Assembly: GCA_016787415.1 (NCBI GenBank)
Contig: JAEUUT010000044.1
Coordinates: 1 to 64,000, forward strand
Direction of reading: 5' to 3'
Source: Saprospiraceae bacterium
GTDB taxonomy: Bacteria; Bacteroidota; Bacteroidia; Chitinophagales; Saprospiraceae
DNA: 64,000 bases
A program made the translations under genes and the position numbers. Numbering within the stretch: position 1 is the stretch's first letter; the number at the start of each line of letters is the position of its first letter. The notes beneath the pieces were generated by a model. It saw only the letters and a list, made by a program, of their open reading frames with translations, was not told where the DNA came from and searched no databases. Below, one piece after another: positions 51,156-61,192 of the stretch.

Positions 51156-54100
51156 CTACTTCAGGAGGGTCACGTTGCCTTTTTTCACATAAGTGGCGCC
51201 GTTACCACAGGTCACTTCGAGGTACCAGGCGTAAGAGTCGGGCGTCGATTCCTTGCCGTTGTAGGTACCATCCCAGCCAAGTGCTGAAATATCGGTGGTT
51301 TCATACACTTTTTCACCCCAGCGATCCCAAACGATGAAGTGTAGTTCCTTGATGTTGGCGCCGCGTACGATGAAACGATCATTGTTGTCGTCGTTATTGG
51401 GGGTAAATGCTTTCGGAACGAATATATACGGCTCGGCGCATTCCGTTTCCATAAAGTACACCGTTACGGAAGCGGATGCAGGACACAGGCCATCGCCCAG
51501 CACCGTGACGATATAGTCGGTCGTTTCAGTCGGCTCGGCTACAGGATCGGCAACATTGCTATCGCTCAGAGAAGTCGCCGGCGCCCAGGAATAGGTATAT
51601 GCAGTAGCATTGCCGGAAGCCGTGGCCAGCAGGCGGGTCGTCTGACCGACACAAATCGTGTCAGGGCCTACTACTTCCGCTGCAACGGCTACTTCTACCA
51701 CATTTACATTGAAAGTAAGGGTGTCTTTACATCCAAACTGGTTGCTGATGCGCACTTCATAACTGGCGTCACTTTGCGGAATGACCATCGGGTTGGAAAT
51801 CGGATCGAGGTTAGGCGTCCACTGATAGGTCAATTGCTGCGTGGGCACCGTATTCACAACGGTTAGTTCGGTAGCAAAACCTTTGCAAAGGTCGCGGTCG
51901 AGCGATTTTGCCAGCACGTCAATTTGAGCATTGTTGACTAGGATCGAATCGAGCGCTTTACAACCTGCGCCATTGGTACCTTCGGCGTAGTACATGCCAT
52001 TCGGTACCGGAATGATCTCGACCGTAGGCCCTGTGGCAAGCACAGGGAACAAGGTAGGCGAAGTCGACCATTGTATGGTGGCAGCGTTGGTATTCTGTAC
52101 GGTAATCGTTACCGGATTGTCCGAACAAACGACCTGATCGGCGGGCAGTTCAAGTACCGCCGCTTCGCGGGGCGTTACCAGCGCATTGTACGACACCGAG
52201 CAGGCGCCGTTTACAATATTTACCGAATACATCGTAGGCGCAGCAGGTGATACCGATGGGTTCGGGTTGTTGGCCTGGAGATTGGGGTCGGCTGGTGCGG
52301 CCGTCCAGGTGTAGGTGTAGTTCTGGTTAAATTCCGGGTTCAAAGCCACTGCACTGGGTGCGCAGAAACTGAACGTTTCCGATACACTTTCATTGATGAT
52401 GTCCACTTGCGCCTGTACGGCAGTTGTATCGGCACAACCATTGGCGGCAGTGGCGATCAGTGTGCCGGTAACCGTACCTGCCTGCGTCACCGTCAGGGTC
52501 GGAGATGTTTCCGTAGACGTGGAGCCATTGGAAAATGTCCATTGCAGGCTTGCACCAGCACTCACCTGTGCCGTAAACTGTACATTGGCGCTGTCGACAC
52601 AGGACGCCAGCGTGCTGCTGGCTGTAGCCTGCACACTTTCGCTCAACACCTGAATCTGGGTCTGGAAGGGCGCTACACACGCCTGGTTCGATACGAATGC
52701 AACCGTGTACATACCTGCTTGCGCGTAGGTATGTGTTGGGTCGTTTTCTGTGCTGGGCGCGGTGTTGTCGCCAAATGTCCAGGTGCCCTGCACAGTGCTG
52801 GTATTTTCAAAAGCCACCTGCAAGCCGTTGCACACATCGGCGAAAATGGCGCCTGTGAGCATTTCTCCCGGAGTCAGTGTGACCGGTATCGTAAAGGTTC
52901 TGCTGCAATCAAACTGGTTGCTCACAACAACTGTCACAGTATATTCGCCTGCCGGGCCGTTTACAGTCACCTGGGCAGCATTCTGGGGCGTAATTACAAG
53001 TGCCGGGCTGCTGGAAGTCCACAGATAAGACAGGGTGTCCTGCGGGTCGAGGTTGGTTACTTGCAGGGTGATGGGGGTATTTTCGCAGCCGCTGACAGGT
53101 TGGCTGATGGCGGCATCTACCTGAATGCTGTTGCCTGTTACCGACACGGTGGCCGAACTCGTACAACCAATTTCATTGGTGGCTACAGCGGTGTAAACGA
53201 CCGTCTGGGCAGTTGCAGGTACCGTGAAATTTGCGCCTGTTCCAATCTGGGTTGTTCCATTAAACCATTTGATGGGAGCAGCGCTGCCTGTGGCTGTCGC
53301 TGACAGCAAAGCCACACTATCGCAGGTGATGATAACACTTGTCTGAACGGTAATCTGGGGTAGTTGCGCCCGGTATACCAGCACGGGGATGGAATCCTGG
53401 CAGGCGCCATTGCTGACAATTACAAGGTATGTAGTAGTCACCTCCGGGGAAGCCAGCACACTCTGGCCATTTGGCGTAATAAAGGTGATGTTGGAGTCAG
53501 GAAACCATTGGTAGGTGTAGTCATCGCTATTGGCCAGCAAATGGATAGTACTGGGCAGATAGTTGCAATTTTCACCCGGGTCAGTATCCTGCTGAATACC
53601 GATCCCAACTGGCGTACCCACCTGGAATGGCGCTGAAATGGTTGCTGTGCAGCCACCAGCCGTGGTAATCGTCAGTTCTGCCGTTCCCGAAGTGCTGTTG
53701 GGGAAATTCATGATCGGGTTTTGGGTAGTCGAGGTGGCGGTGTTGCTACCCCAGGTAAATACCCAGTTCCAACTGGTAATCGTACCCGCTGCATCAGTAG
53801 ATTGGTCGGTAAATTGTGTTGCTACATTTTCAGCAGTACAATCCGTACTTACATAGGTAAATGCTGCGACAGGGTTTCCGCCCGCCATCACATCGGCCAC
53901 GCCGACTGCCGTACAGCCGCGTGTATCGGTGGCCGTTACGGAATACAAACCCGGAGCAAGTCCGCCAATGCTATCGCTGGTCGCTTGTGTGCTGTTTGGG
54001 TATGTCCAGACGTAATTATAGGGCGCCTGGCCCAGCGATGCTGTTGCAATGGCAGTTCCAGTTGCTGCGCCGCCGCATGCTGCATCGGTATGCACCACAT

Positions 54101-55532
54101 CTACTTCTACCTGATTGTGGATTCCCACCACGCCACTGGCAATACCCTGGCATCCGGTGGCCATATCGGTAACAGTAACGGAAACGGCGGTGTTGGCCGG
54201 AATACCGTTCAGTTGGGATGTTTGGGGGCTACCCTGAATATTCCATTGATAGGTGTAATTGCCACCCGGCGGACTAACAATAGCCGTAGCCGTTCCATTG
54301 TCCACACCGGGGCATTCTGCTTTTGTCAGTGTGAGCGTTACATTGAGGCCCGGCGCCTGCGGAATGACCACCCACAGGTCGAACTGGCAGTGGTTGGCGT
54401 CGAAGGTACAAACGTAGTACTGTCCGGGAGCCAGGTTGGTTGCCGTAGTGCCGGTCTGGCCATTGCTCCAGGTGTGCATGTAGGGCGGTGTGCCGCCGGT
54501 AGCGGTGATGGTGGCGCTACCGTTGTTGGCGCCACAGGCAGGTGTGATACTTACAACAGAGGCTTCCAGCGCAGGCGGTTGGGTTACCGTAGCATCATCT
54601 GTAGCAGTGCAGCCTTTGGAGTCGGTTACCGTCACCGTGTAAGTGCCCTGGCTGATGCCTTGCAAACCGGATGCATTACTATTGGTATTCCACAGGAAAG
54701 TGTATGGATTGACGCCACCCGACACAGCAGCATTGACAGCGCCACCGTTGGGCAGGTTGGCACATGGTATATTCGTTGGAAACACCTCAACAGCCAGAAC
54801 AGGCGGTGCATTCAGGGTGGCGGTGGCTGCTTTAGTACAGCCATTGACATCGGTAGCCGTGATGCTGTAGTTTCCGGCAGCAAGATTAGACAAGGTAGTA
54901 CCATTGCTGCCGTCTTGCCAGGTCCATGTGTAAGGGCCTGCATTGCCAAAAATATTTACTGTAACAGAACCATCGGAAGAACTGGCGCAGGAAGGTTGGT
55001 TGAGTGCAAGAAACTGTATCACAATTTCCGCAGCCGGTTTTACATAGTAATTGGCAAGCGCCGAACATCCATTAGCATCGGTAGCCGTCACATAGTACAG
55101 TCCTTGTTGTGACACTGGCAAAGTAGCGCCGGTAGTGCCATTTTCCCAGGCATAGTTATATGGGCTTACGCCACCGTTAGCAACAGCGACCAACACACCA
55201 TCAACATCGGTACATCCGAGTCCTTCCGGGCTGATGGTCACCAGCACAGGCGCAGGAGCCGTCACCGTGACTTCACCTGTAATGGTCTGGTTGGCAGCAT
55301 CCGTTACGGTTACAGAATAGGTACCTGCGCCAACCCCAAGCGTGGTCTGGCCGCTCTGGCCATTGCTCCAGTTGTAGGCATAGGGTTCCTGTCCGCCACT
55401 TGGCAATGCTGTTGCAGTACCATTGGTAAATCCGTCGCACGTCGGCGCCGATGTCGAAAACGACAGTTGTAACTGTCCGAATGCAATGTTCGACATCAAT
55501 AGTAAGAAGGCCGAAAAAAGGCTGTATTTCAT
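51156..55532 (-). CDS. Giant SprB-like surface protein with T9SS type B sorting domain
   Basis: A 1458-residue secreted protein with a signal peptide ending AFGQ. The first two thirds consist of SprB repeats of about 75 residues, each with the pattern C-x-G-x-x-N-G-x-A-x-A, G-G-x-x-P-Y-x-Y-x-W-x-N-G, L-x-x-G-x-Y-x-V-x-V-T-D-x-x-G-C; PKD-like domains follow (WTFGDNTAPSTENDPTHTYA). The C-terminus is the gliding CTD (VPKAFTPNNDDNNDRFIV, FIVWDRWGEKVYE, GWDGTYNGKESTPDSYAW). In gliding relatives SprB is the motile adhesin. Upstream lie the PorE-like and PorP genes on the same strand, so it is probably exported with their help. Whether it moves along the cell is not known. Confidence 0.88.
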   Translation of the reverse strand: MKYSLFSAFLLLMSNIAFGQLQLSFSTSAPTCDGFTNGTATALPSGGQEPYAYNWSNGQSGQTTLGVGAGTYSVTVTDAANQTITGEVTVTAPAPVLVTISPEGLGCTDVDGVLVAVANGGVSPYNYAWENGTTGATLPVSQQGLYYVTATDANGCSALANYYVKPAAEIVIQFLALNQPSCASSSDGSVTVNIFGNAGPYTWTWQDGSNGTTLSNLAAGNYSITATDVNGCTKAATATLNAPPVLAVEVFPTNIPCANLPNGGAVNAAVSGGVNPYTFLWNTNSNASGLQGISQGTYTVTVTDSKGCTATDDATVTQPPALEASVVSITPACGANNGSATITATGGTPPYMHTWSNGQTGTTATNLAPGQYYVCTFDANHCQFDLWVVIPQAPGLNVTLTLTKAECPGVDNGTATAIVSPPGGNYTYQWNIQGSPQTSQLNGIPANTAVSVTVTDMATGCQGIASGVVGIHNQVEVDVVHTDAACGGAATGTAIATASLGQAPYNYVWTYPNSTQATSDSIGGLAPGLYSVTATDTRGCTAVGVADVMAGGNPVAAFTYVSTDCTAENVATQFTDQSTDAAGTITSWNWVFTWGSNTATSTTQNPIMNFPNSTSGTAELTITTAGGCTATISAPFQVGTPVGIGIQQDTDPGENCNYLPSTIHLLANSDDYTYQWFPDSNITFITPNGQSVLASPEVTTTYLVIVSNGACQDSIPVLVYRAQLPQITVQTSVIITCDSVALLSATATGSAAPIKWFNGTTQIGTGANFTVPATAQTVVYTAVATNEIGCTSSATVSVTGNSIQVDAAISQPVSGCENTPITLQVTNLDPQDTLSYLWTSSSPALVITPQNAAQVTVNGPAGEYTVTVVVSNQFDCSRTFTIPVTLTPGEMLTGAIFADVCNGLQVAFENTSTVQGTWTFGDNTAPSTENDPTHTYAQAGMYTVAFVSNQACVAPFQTQIQVLSESVQATASSTLASCVDSANVQFTAQVSAGASLQWTFSNGSTSTETSPTLTVTQAGTVTGTLIATAANGCADTTAVQAQVDIINESVSETFSFCAPSAVALNPEFNQNYTYTWTAAPADPNLQANNPNPSVSPAAPTMYSVNIVNGACSVSYNALVTPREAAVLELPADQVVCSDNPVTITVQNTNAATIQWSTSPTLFPVLATGPTVEIIPVPNGMYYAEGTNGAGCKALDSILVNNAQIDVLAKSLDRDLCKGFATELTVVNTVPTQQLTYQWTPNLDPISNPMVIPQSDASYEVRISNQFGCKDTLTFNVNVVEVAVAAEVVGPDTICVGQTTRLLATASGNATAYTYSWAPATSLSDSNVADPVAEPTETTDYIVTVLGDGLCPASASVTVYFMETECAEPYIFVPKAFTPNNDDNNDRFIVRGANIKELHFIVWDRWGEKVYETTDISALGWDGTYNGKESTPDSYAWYLEVTCGNGATYVKKGNVTLLK

Positions 55533-55562
55533 GCAGTTATGCGTTTTGCTGGCTGATAATTG

Positions 55563-55731
55563 TGGGTTGATGAGGTTGATGAGGGTTGATAAATGTTGAT
55601 GAGGGTTGATGAGGGTTGATGAGGTTGATAAATGGTGGCTCGGGGTAAGGGTTGAATTTTACATTCATCGAGCGTTGAATATCAACCCTCATCAACATTT
55701 ATCAACCCTCATCAACCTCATCAACCATACC
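55563..55731. repeat. GGTTGATGAG hairpin with conserved core
   Basis: The left arm has GTTGATGAGG and GTTGATAAATG units, the core (55634-55683) starts GGCTCGGGGTAAGGGTTG, and the right arm has TCATCAACATTTATCAACC units. It separates the SprB-like start from the PorE-like stop. Confidence 0.9.
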
Positions 55732-55736
55732 TACGC

Positions 55737-58553
55737 TTATTTCCTCAACGCATCCAGTTTTTCATCTCTATTTACCTGTACCCCGATGATCTCCAGTCTT
55801 CGTTCGCGGGAGGCAGGTACACTGTATATGGATTCTCGTTCTTTGGTAATCACATCGCTGATACCGCGTGGCGCTTTGGATTCGCCATTGGGTTCCTGTA
55901 CGATGGTGATTTGTCCATTCTCCACGAATTTCTTGTAAATACCGCCGTCAAAAATCATAAAGTGATTCAACACGGAGGATACGCGGCGTGCCGTAAGGTT
56001 GAGGTTGTAGTTCGTAGCCGCACGGGGAGATGCAAAGCCTTTGAGTGTCAGCACAATAGTATCGCCGCGCGACATCATATCGTACAACACCTCGGAGAAT
56101 GCCATGAGGCCTTCCCAGCCTGCGCGCACTTCTTTTTCAAAGAAATAATCGAGTGTGTCATTGGCTATCTGCAAGTCCTTGCCGCTCAGGCCTGCTGTAT
56201 ATTTCTCAATGAATTCCTCTTTCCTGCGGTAATAGTCCACATAGGTCGGGCGGTAGTCGCGCGCTGTTGTGGTAGCCATTGTACGGGGATCGGGGTAGTC
56301 GTTGTCGAAATATAGTTTGATCGGCAGGTAGGCCTCCAGAATCAGCGGTTTCAAGCGCAGTTCGCGTACAATTTTCTGGAAATCTACCTTTGGCAAACCC
56401 ACGGTTGAAAATTCCACGGAGTCGCGGGAGAAACCATCCTTCGTTGCCCTGATCATATAACGGCGTTCGTAGTTGACGGTCGTTTCGTAGTTTTTACCCA
56501 ACGGACTGAGGTATTCCTCCTGGCGATTATTGCCGCCGATTTCCACCAGTTCGTACCGCACGCCATACAGGGTATCGCGGTTTTGCATATTGATGGTGAA
56601 TGCCTCAAAGGAAATACCGCGGGTGATGTACAGTTTTTTCTCAATCACCGTATTGCCGTCGAGGCCTTCCGTAGAAATGGTACCGGTCGAGTCGATAGTA
56701 TAGCCAGGTTTTGAGACCTCTACCTTGTAGCGGTGGTCAAACTGGAGCGGGTAATCAAATCGGTTGTCGTTCTGGTTTGTTTTGGACTGCGATGCCAGGG
56801 GGCCTCCGCCTTTTCCAGTAGCAAAAGTGCCACTGGGCAACAATACACCAAGGTCGGCAAAGCGGGCCGTAACACCCGGTATAGGTTCTTTCGTTTCGCT
56901 GTCGTACACCGTTGCCACGAGGTTGACCTTATGGGGCGGGAGGTACAGTTTTTTGATCAGCACATCTTTCCAAATATTCTTAGGCGCATCAAATACGAGC
57001 GTATCGGATGTAAAATGCGGTTTGTCGGCTATCAGCATGTACTTCTTACCTGGCTGAAGCGGGAAAGAAAAATTCGGGCCGGTCACTTTCACCTTGATTT
57101 CGTTGCCTGGGCCTTCCGCCGTCAGTTCGATGAGGCGCATGGTAGTGCCTGAAAGCGAGTCGCCGGTTTCCTTGTTAAAAGTGATAGCCATCATTTGCGG
57201 CTTCACGAGGTCGGCACGGAAAATATCATAGCAGCAGGCTTCTTCCGAACTGTTGTGATCGCCACGACGGTTGGAGGCCAGGAAGGCTGTGTGGCTGTTG
57301 GGTGTGAGGCTGAAGTAGGCGTCGTTGTAACTGGTGTTCAGCGGGGCGCCCATATTCATCGGCTCCGTCCACTGCGCTCCGAAACCCTGTGTTTTGTAAA
57401 TATCAAAACCACCCAGCGTCTGCCGTCCGTCGGTGCTGAAATACAGCGTGCCTGTATTGGAATGGTAAAATGGCGTAACGTCGTTGCCGGCCGTATTGAT
57501 CGAAAGGTTTTGCGGTTCACCAAAGGCGTCCGGTTCGATGATACTGTACCAGATATCGCGTTTGCCTTTTCCGCCTGGGCGGTCGCTCACGAAATACAAC
57601 ACTTCCTTTTCCTCGCCGGGAATGCGACCCACGCTGGCGCCGGTAGACGTGTAACCTTCCATATTGATGCTGGAAGGCAGTTTTACAGCCGGGCCCCAGG
57701 AATTGTCGGACTGGCGTTTGCGCATGTACAATTCGCAGCGGATATCGGCGTCATTGATAAAATCACACAGCGAGTAGAACATCAGGTCGCCATCCTGATT
57801 GAATGTTACGTGTGCCGTGTGTCGGGTATCTTCATTGAATCCGACTGGTTCCGCCTCCAGAATATCATTCTGCACCGTAGCCGTGAGTACTTTCACGAGG
57901 TAGCGCTCCGGATTGTGGCGGTCTTTTTTGAATGGAAAACGGTAAGAGGAAAACCACAGGGTATCGCCTACCATCAGGGGTGAATACTCTGAAAAGCGTT
58001 TGGTATTGACCGAAAGGGTATCCAGTGGTGTCACCGGCGTTTCCAGGTCGGTGTTGTGTTCGACGGAGAGCGCCCAGTCGCTGTTTTCGAGGCCCGTTTG
58101 GGCCGTTTCGATCATTTGCGCGGTAGCAGATGCAGGTTCGTCATGCAAAAACTGGCGATACAAGTCTTTGGCTGCCTGGTAGTTGCCTTGTAGAAACTGT
58201 ACTTCCCCCTGTGCCAGCAATATTGAGCCATCGGGGCTCATGTTGTGATCCAGCATGTACTGATACGATGCCTGAGCGATTGGCAGGGCATTGATCTGTA
58301 CGGCCGATTCGGCTTTTCCTTTCCAGGCCGTGGCCATGCTGCTGTCGGCCTGAATGACGCGGTCATAATATTTCAGGGCGGTGTAGTAATCGCCATGGTT
58401 GTAGGCTTTGACGGCTGCCTGCTCCAGTTTTGCAATGGAGGGCGCACGATCCAGTTCCTCGTTGATGCGATCGGATACACCGTTCTGCGCACGCAGTACC
58501 CCTAGGGACAGCGTACACAACAGGAATACGAAAATGCAATTGGCGTGCCTCAT
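55737..58553 (-). CDS. PorE-like protein: TPR, propeller, regulatory-like and OmpA domains
   Basis: A 938-residue protein; the start MRHANCIFVFLLC gives a signal peptide ending LRAQ. Domain order: TPR (about 25-140; YNHGDYYTALKYYDRVIQAD), a PD40/WD40-like propeller (about 180-470; YFVSDRPGGKGKRDIWY, YFSTDGRQTLGGFDIYKT), carboxypeptidase-regulatory-like domains (about 540-700; VNLVATVYDSETKEPIPGV), and an OmpA-like C-terminal domain (TLKGFASPRAATNYNLNLTA) for peptidoglycan contact. This is the architecture of PorE, which ties T9SS to the wall, and of related SprB-cluster proteins. It starts 25 bases after the PorP stop and is probably in its operon. Confidence 0.88.
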   Translation of the reverse strand: MRHANCIFVFLLCTLSLGVLRAQNGVSDRINEELDRAPSIAKLEQAAVKAYNHGDYYTALKYYDRVIQADSSMATAWKGKAESAVQINALPIAQASYQYMLDHNMSPDGSILLAQGEVQFLQGNYQAAKDLYRQFLHDEPASATAQMIETAQTGLENSDWALSVEHNTDLETPVTPLDTLSVNTKRFSEYSPLMVGDTLWFSSYRFPFKKDRHNPERYLVKVLTATVQNDILEAEPVGFNEDTRHTAHVTFNQDGDLMFYSLCDFINDADIRCELYMRKRQSDNSWGPAVKLPSSINMEGYTSTGASVGRIPGEEKEVLYFVSDRPGGKGKRDIWYSIIEPDAFGEPQNLSINTAGNDVTPFYHSNTGTLYFSTDGRQTLGGFDIYKTQGFGAQWTEPMNMGAPLNTSYNDAYFSLTPNSHTAFLASNRRGDHNSSEEACCYDIFRADLVKPQMMAITFNKETGDSLSGTTMRLIELTAEGPGNEIKVKVTGPNFSFPLQPGKKYMLIADKPHFTSDTLVFDAPKNIWKDVLIKKLYLPPHKVNLVATVYDSETKEPIPGVTARFADLGVLLPSGTFATGKGGGPLASQSKTNQNDNRFDYPLQFDHRYKVEVSKPGYTIDSTGTISTEGLDGNTVIEKKLYITRGISFEAFTINMQNRDTLYGVRYELVEIGGNNRQEEYLSPLGKNYETTVNYERRYMIRATKDGFSRDSVEFSTVGLPKVDFQKIVRELRLKPLILEAYLPIKLYFDNDYPDPRTMATTTARDYRPTYVDYYRRKEEFIEKYTAGLSGKDLQIANDTLDYFFEKEVRAGWEGLMAFSEVLYDMMSRGDTIVLTLKGFASPRAATNYNLNLTARRVSSVLNHFMIFDGGIYKKFVENGQITIVQEPNGESKAPRGISDVITKERESIYSVPASRERRLEIIGVQVNRDEKLDALRK

Positions 58554-58578
58554 GCTGATTGGATTTCTTTGTAACATT

Positions 58579-59637
58579 TCAAATGATGGGGCAGGATTTG
58601 AAAACTGGAAGCGGTTTGATTTTATACAAACGGTAGGTCAGCGAAATCTCGGGGCCGCCGCGGCGGTTGGTCACCAGATTTACGTCCGACCAGAAATTGA
58701 CATCATAGGTTACGCCCAGCATCCAGGTTCTGTACAGCACTTCCACGTGTGGAATGAGCGCGTCCTGGTAGCGGCTGCGATAGTCGGCCCCCACCTGGAG
58801 GGAGAGTTCGCGGTATGGGCGCTGGTTGAGGTGAAAGCGAAGGCCGCCGCCGTACACGATCTCGCTGTATCCGCCCTGTTTTTGATAACTGGCCTGGAGC
58901 ATCAGGTCGAAATTGGAACGTATTTGAACGAGGCCAAGGCCATATACGCTCAATTTGTTGTACAGGCGCACATTACCAGGGTCGCTCAGGGTAGAAGACC
59001 AGAAGTCGTGATACGGGCGGTTGATATGGTGCATGGCTGCGCCGACGTCGAGTCGGTTGCGCTTCGTAAGGCCTTGCATACGGAAGTTCATGCCCGCGCT
59101 CAGGTCAAAATATTTCAGGCTGGTGTTTTGCAGCAGCAGGTCTTCGTTGGGGTTGATACTACCATCGAAAGCACAACCGTCCCACTGGTTGCCGAAATTG
59201 ATTTTCGACTGGTCGAACGCCCGCTGCCCAAAGGCTGGCGTAGCGCCCAGGGTCAGGAAATTTGTTTTGGCAATGGGCAGAGTCAGTGCCAGCGGAATAC
59301 CAATTTGGAGCGAAGTGAGGTGCAGGCTGCCCTGGCGGTCGTAGTTTACCAACAGCGACCCCGTCAGAAAACGGTCGTATCTGCCTTTGGTCAGGTAAAC
59401 TTTATTTTCCACACTACCCGAAAAAGTAGTGTACGGCACCGGCACGCTGCGCCACTGGCTGCGGTAATTGCCCACAAAACGCAGGTCGCCGCCAAAAACG
59501 CCCGCAAGACCCGGATTCAGGTTGAGCGGCGAATTCCCAAACTGCGAAAAATGTATGTCCTGCCCTTGTGTCAATGTGGCTGGCAAGAGGGCGAAAACGA
59601 TCAGAAAAAAACGCAGAGATGTCAATAATTCCTTCAC
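58579..59637 (-). CDS. PorP/SprF-family T9SS membrane protein
   Basis: A 352-residue outer-membrane barrel protein that helps deliver partner CTD proteins. I use the GTG at 59637: it gives the signal peptide KELLTSLRFFLIVFALLPA ending TQGQ, and the earlier in-frame TTG lies inside the -7 box at 59674-59681. Family motifs: HFSQFGNSPLNLNPGLAGVF at the N-terminus, NYRSQWRSVPVPYTTFSGS, then many short beta strands ending LTYRLYKI. PorP/SprF proteins are usually linked to one SprB-like or CTD client; here that is likely the protein at 51156-55532. Confidence 0.9.
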   Translation of the reverse strand: MKELLTSLRFFLIVFALLPATLTQGQDIHFSQFGNSPLNLNPGLAGVFGGDLRFVGNYRSQWRSVPVPYTTFSGSVENKVYLTKGRYDRFLTGSLLVNYDRQGSLHLTSLQIGIPLALTLPIAKTNFLTLGATPAFGQRAFDQSKINFGNQWDGCAFDGSINPNEDLLLQNTSLKYFDLSAGMNFRMQGLTKRNRLDVGAAMHHINRPYHDFWSSTLSDPGNVRLYNKLSVYGLGLVQIRSNFDLMLQASYQKQGGYSEIVYGGGLRFHLNQRPYRELSLQVGADYRSRYQDALIPHVEVLYRTWMLGVTYDVNFWSDVNLVTNRRGGPEISLTYRLYKIKPLPVFKSCPII

Positions 59638-59673
59638 AAGTGCTGCTTTAATTTTTGGAAAAATGAGATTAAA

Positions 59674-59681
59674 CAAAGATA
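59674..59681 (-). promoter_or_regulatory. Predicted -7 element (TATCTTTG) for the PorP operon
   Basis: An exact TAnnTTTG match, about 36 bases before the proposed GTG start; the rest of the 59682-59930 spacer shows no gene. Confidence 0.55.
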
Positions 59682-59930
59682 AATACCACGATCAGTACCT
59701 GACAATCAAAGGATTGTCGTACGTACGGCAAATAATGTACCATAGTTTCGAATCAGCGTGTAAAAGACAATAAACCGGACGGGGATCGGCGGGAAGATGA
59801 AGGTGCCACCAAAAACGAAGGCTTGGGGTCGAAAGGTGGCGTAAACTTTTATGAGATAAAGAAACTGCTGTAAAGGTAGTGTTTTCCGGTACCAGAAAAA
59901 ACTTTGGGTGGTTTTTTATGAAAAGGTTGA

Positions 59931-60089
59931 TAAGGGTTGATGAGGGTTGATGAGGGTTGATAAGGTTGATAAGGTTGATGAGGGTTGATAATTGGCGGCT
60001 CGGGGTAAGGGTTGGATTTTTCGTTCATCGAGCGGTTGAATATCAACCCTTATCAACCTCATCAACCCTCATCAACCCATTATCAACCC
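59931..60089. repeat. GGTTGATGAG hairpin with conserved core, divergent position
   Basis: The left arm has GGTTGATGAGG and GGTTGATAAGG units, the core (59996-60043) starts GGCTCGGGGTAAGGGTTG and ends TTCATCGAGCGG, and the right arm has CTTATCAACCTCATCAACC units. It lies between divergent genes, just upstream of the oxidoreductase start, and is the only member not at a 3' end. Confidence 0.9.
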
Positions 60090-60112
60090 CAAATAACCCA
60101 TAACTTTACGCC

Positions 60113-61135
60113 ATGAAACTCCTCCTCCTCGGTCAGGGTATTGCTGGCACCGTCCTTGCGCAAGTATTACTTCAGCGCGGCGCACAAGTTCATATCATGG
60201 ATGGCGACCTGCCGGGCGGGTCTACCTTGCCCGCAGCAGGTATTATCAATCCTGTTACCGGCAAGCGTTTTGTAAAAACCTGGCGGCTCGACGATTTTTT
60301 CCCTGCTGCACAAGAATGCTATCAATTACTTGAACGTGAACTGGGCGTTCCCGTCTGGCTCCCCTACCCTATCCTGCGTATCCTCGGCACGCCGGAAGAA
60401 AGCAACGATTGGGCGGCCCGTTGCGCCCTGCCCGATTATGCCGATTATGTAGGCGAAAGCAACACGGGCGGTGCATGGCAGCCATTTATCAAACCGGGCG
60501 TGTCTTACGGCGTCATTCGTCGGGCAGCGCGGGTGCATTTCCCGAATTTGCTGGGTTATTTTCGAAAAAAAGCGCTTGCATTGGGCATTTTTCAGCAAAG
60601 GGAAATTAGATATGAAGAAGTAAATGTGCTGGCTCGTGATTACGATGCAGTAGTGTTCTGTGAAGGATTCCGGGCCATAGAAAATCCGTATTTCCCTGGT
60701 CTGGGATGGCAACTCGCTAAAGGTGAAGCGCTACATATCCGCATCCCCGGCGCTTCAGGTATTGATCAGATGCTCAAGAAGAATACTACGCTGGTGCCGC
60801 TGGGAGACGACGCATTCTGGGTCGGAGGTTCCTACCAATGGCATTATCCGGATTTGCTGCCCAGTGCCGGCGAACGCGATTATATTATCCGAAGGCTGGA
60901 AGAAATGATCAACGTACCATTTGAAGTGACCGGGCAAGTAGCCGGCGTACGCCCTACAGTGAAAGACCGAAGGCCCTTGCTCGGAGTGAGTAAGGTGTTA
61001 CCCAATGTTTTTATTTTCAATGGCTTAGGCACAAAGGGTGCATTGCTGGCGCCCTACTGGGCCAAACACCTTGCCGACCATTTGCTCAAGGGTAATTCTA
61101 TGGACGCTACCGTAGATATCCGGCGTTTCGAATAG
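60113..61135 (+). CDS. FAD-dependent oxidoreductase (DAO family)
   Basis: A 340-residue flavoprotein. The N-terminal dinucleotide fold is LLLGQGIAGTVLAQVLLQRG with acidic residue ending strand two (VHIMDGD); TLPAAGIINPVTGKRFVKTW follows; VNVLARDYDAVVFCEGFRA and QVAGVRPTVKDRRPLLG are typical of the D-amino-acid oxidase/MnmC-like group, and FNGLGTKGALLAPYWAKHLA closes the FAD site. The substrate, probably an amine or amino acid, is unknown. A TAACTTTA box (60101-60108) follows the hairpin arm directly and leaves almost no leader. Confidence 0.88.
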   Translation: MKLLLLGQGIAGTVLAQVLLQRGAQVHIMDGDLPGGSTLPAAGIINPVTGKRFVKTWRLDDFFPAAQECYQLLERELGVPVWLPYPILRILGTPEESNDWAARCALPDYADYVGESNTGGAWQPFIKPGVSYGVIRRAARVHFPNLLGYFRKKALALGIFQQREIRYEEVNVLARDYDAVVFCEGFRAIENPYFPGLGWQLAKGEALHIRIPGASGIDQMLKKNTTLVPLGDDAFWVGGSYQWHYPDLLPSAGERDYIIRRLEEMINVPFEVTGQVAGVRPTVKDRRPLLGVSKVLPNVFIFNGLGTKGALLAPYWAKHLADHLLKGNSMDATVDIRRFE

Positions 61136-61192
61136 TAAACTGGAGGCAAGGTTTGACGCATAAAACAAGGCTCCCACAATTTATTTTATTAA

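Noticed and set aside
53721..55112. 463-codon plus-strand reading frame
   Set aside because: It is antisense to the SprB-like repeat protein and reflects the repeat codon pattern read backwards; it is rich in Cys, Gly and Arg with no known fold.
58408..59628. 406-codon plus-strand reading frame
   Set aside because: It is antisense to the PorP/SprF gene and its neighbour, with no recognisable domain, whereas the minus strand has a clear family match.
59637..59676. TTG start for the PorP gene at 59676
   Set aside because: That codon is part of the TATCTTTG -7 box and would lie upstream of the transcript start; the GTG at 59637 gives a proper signal peptide.
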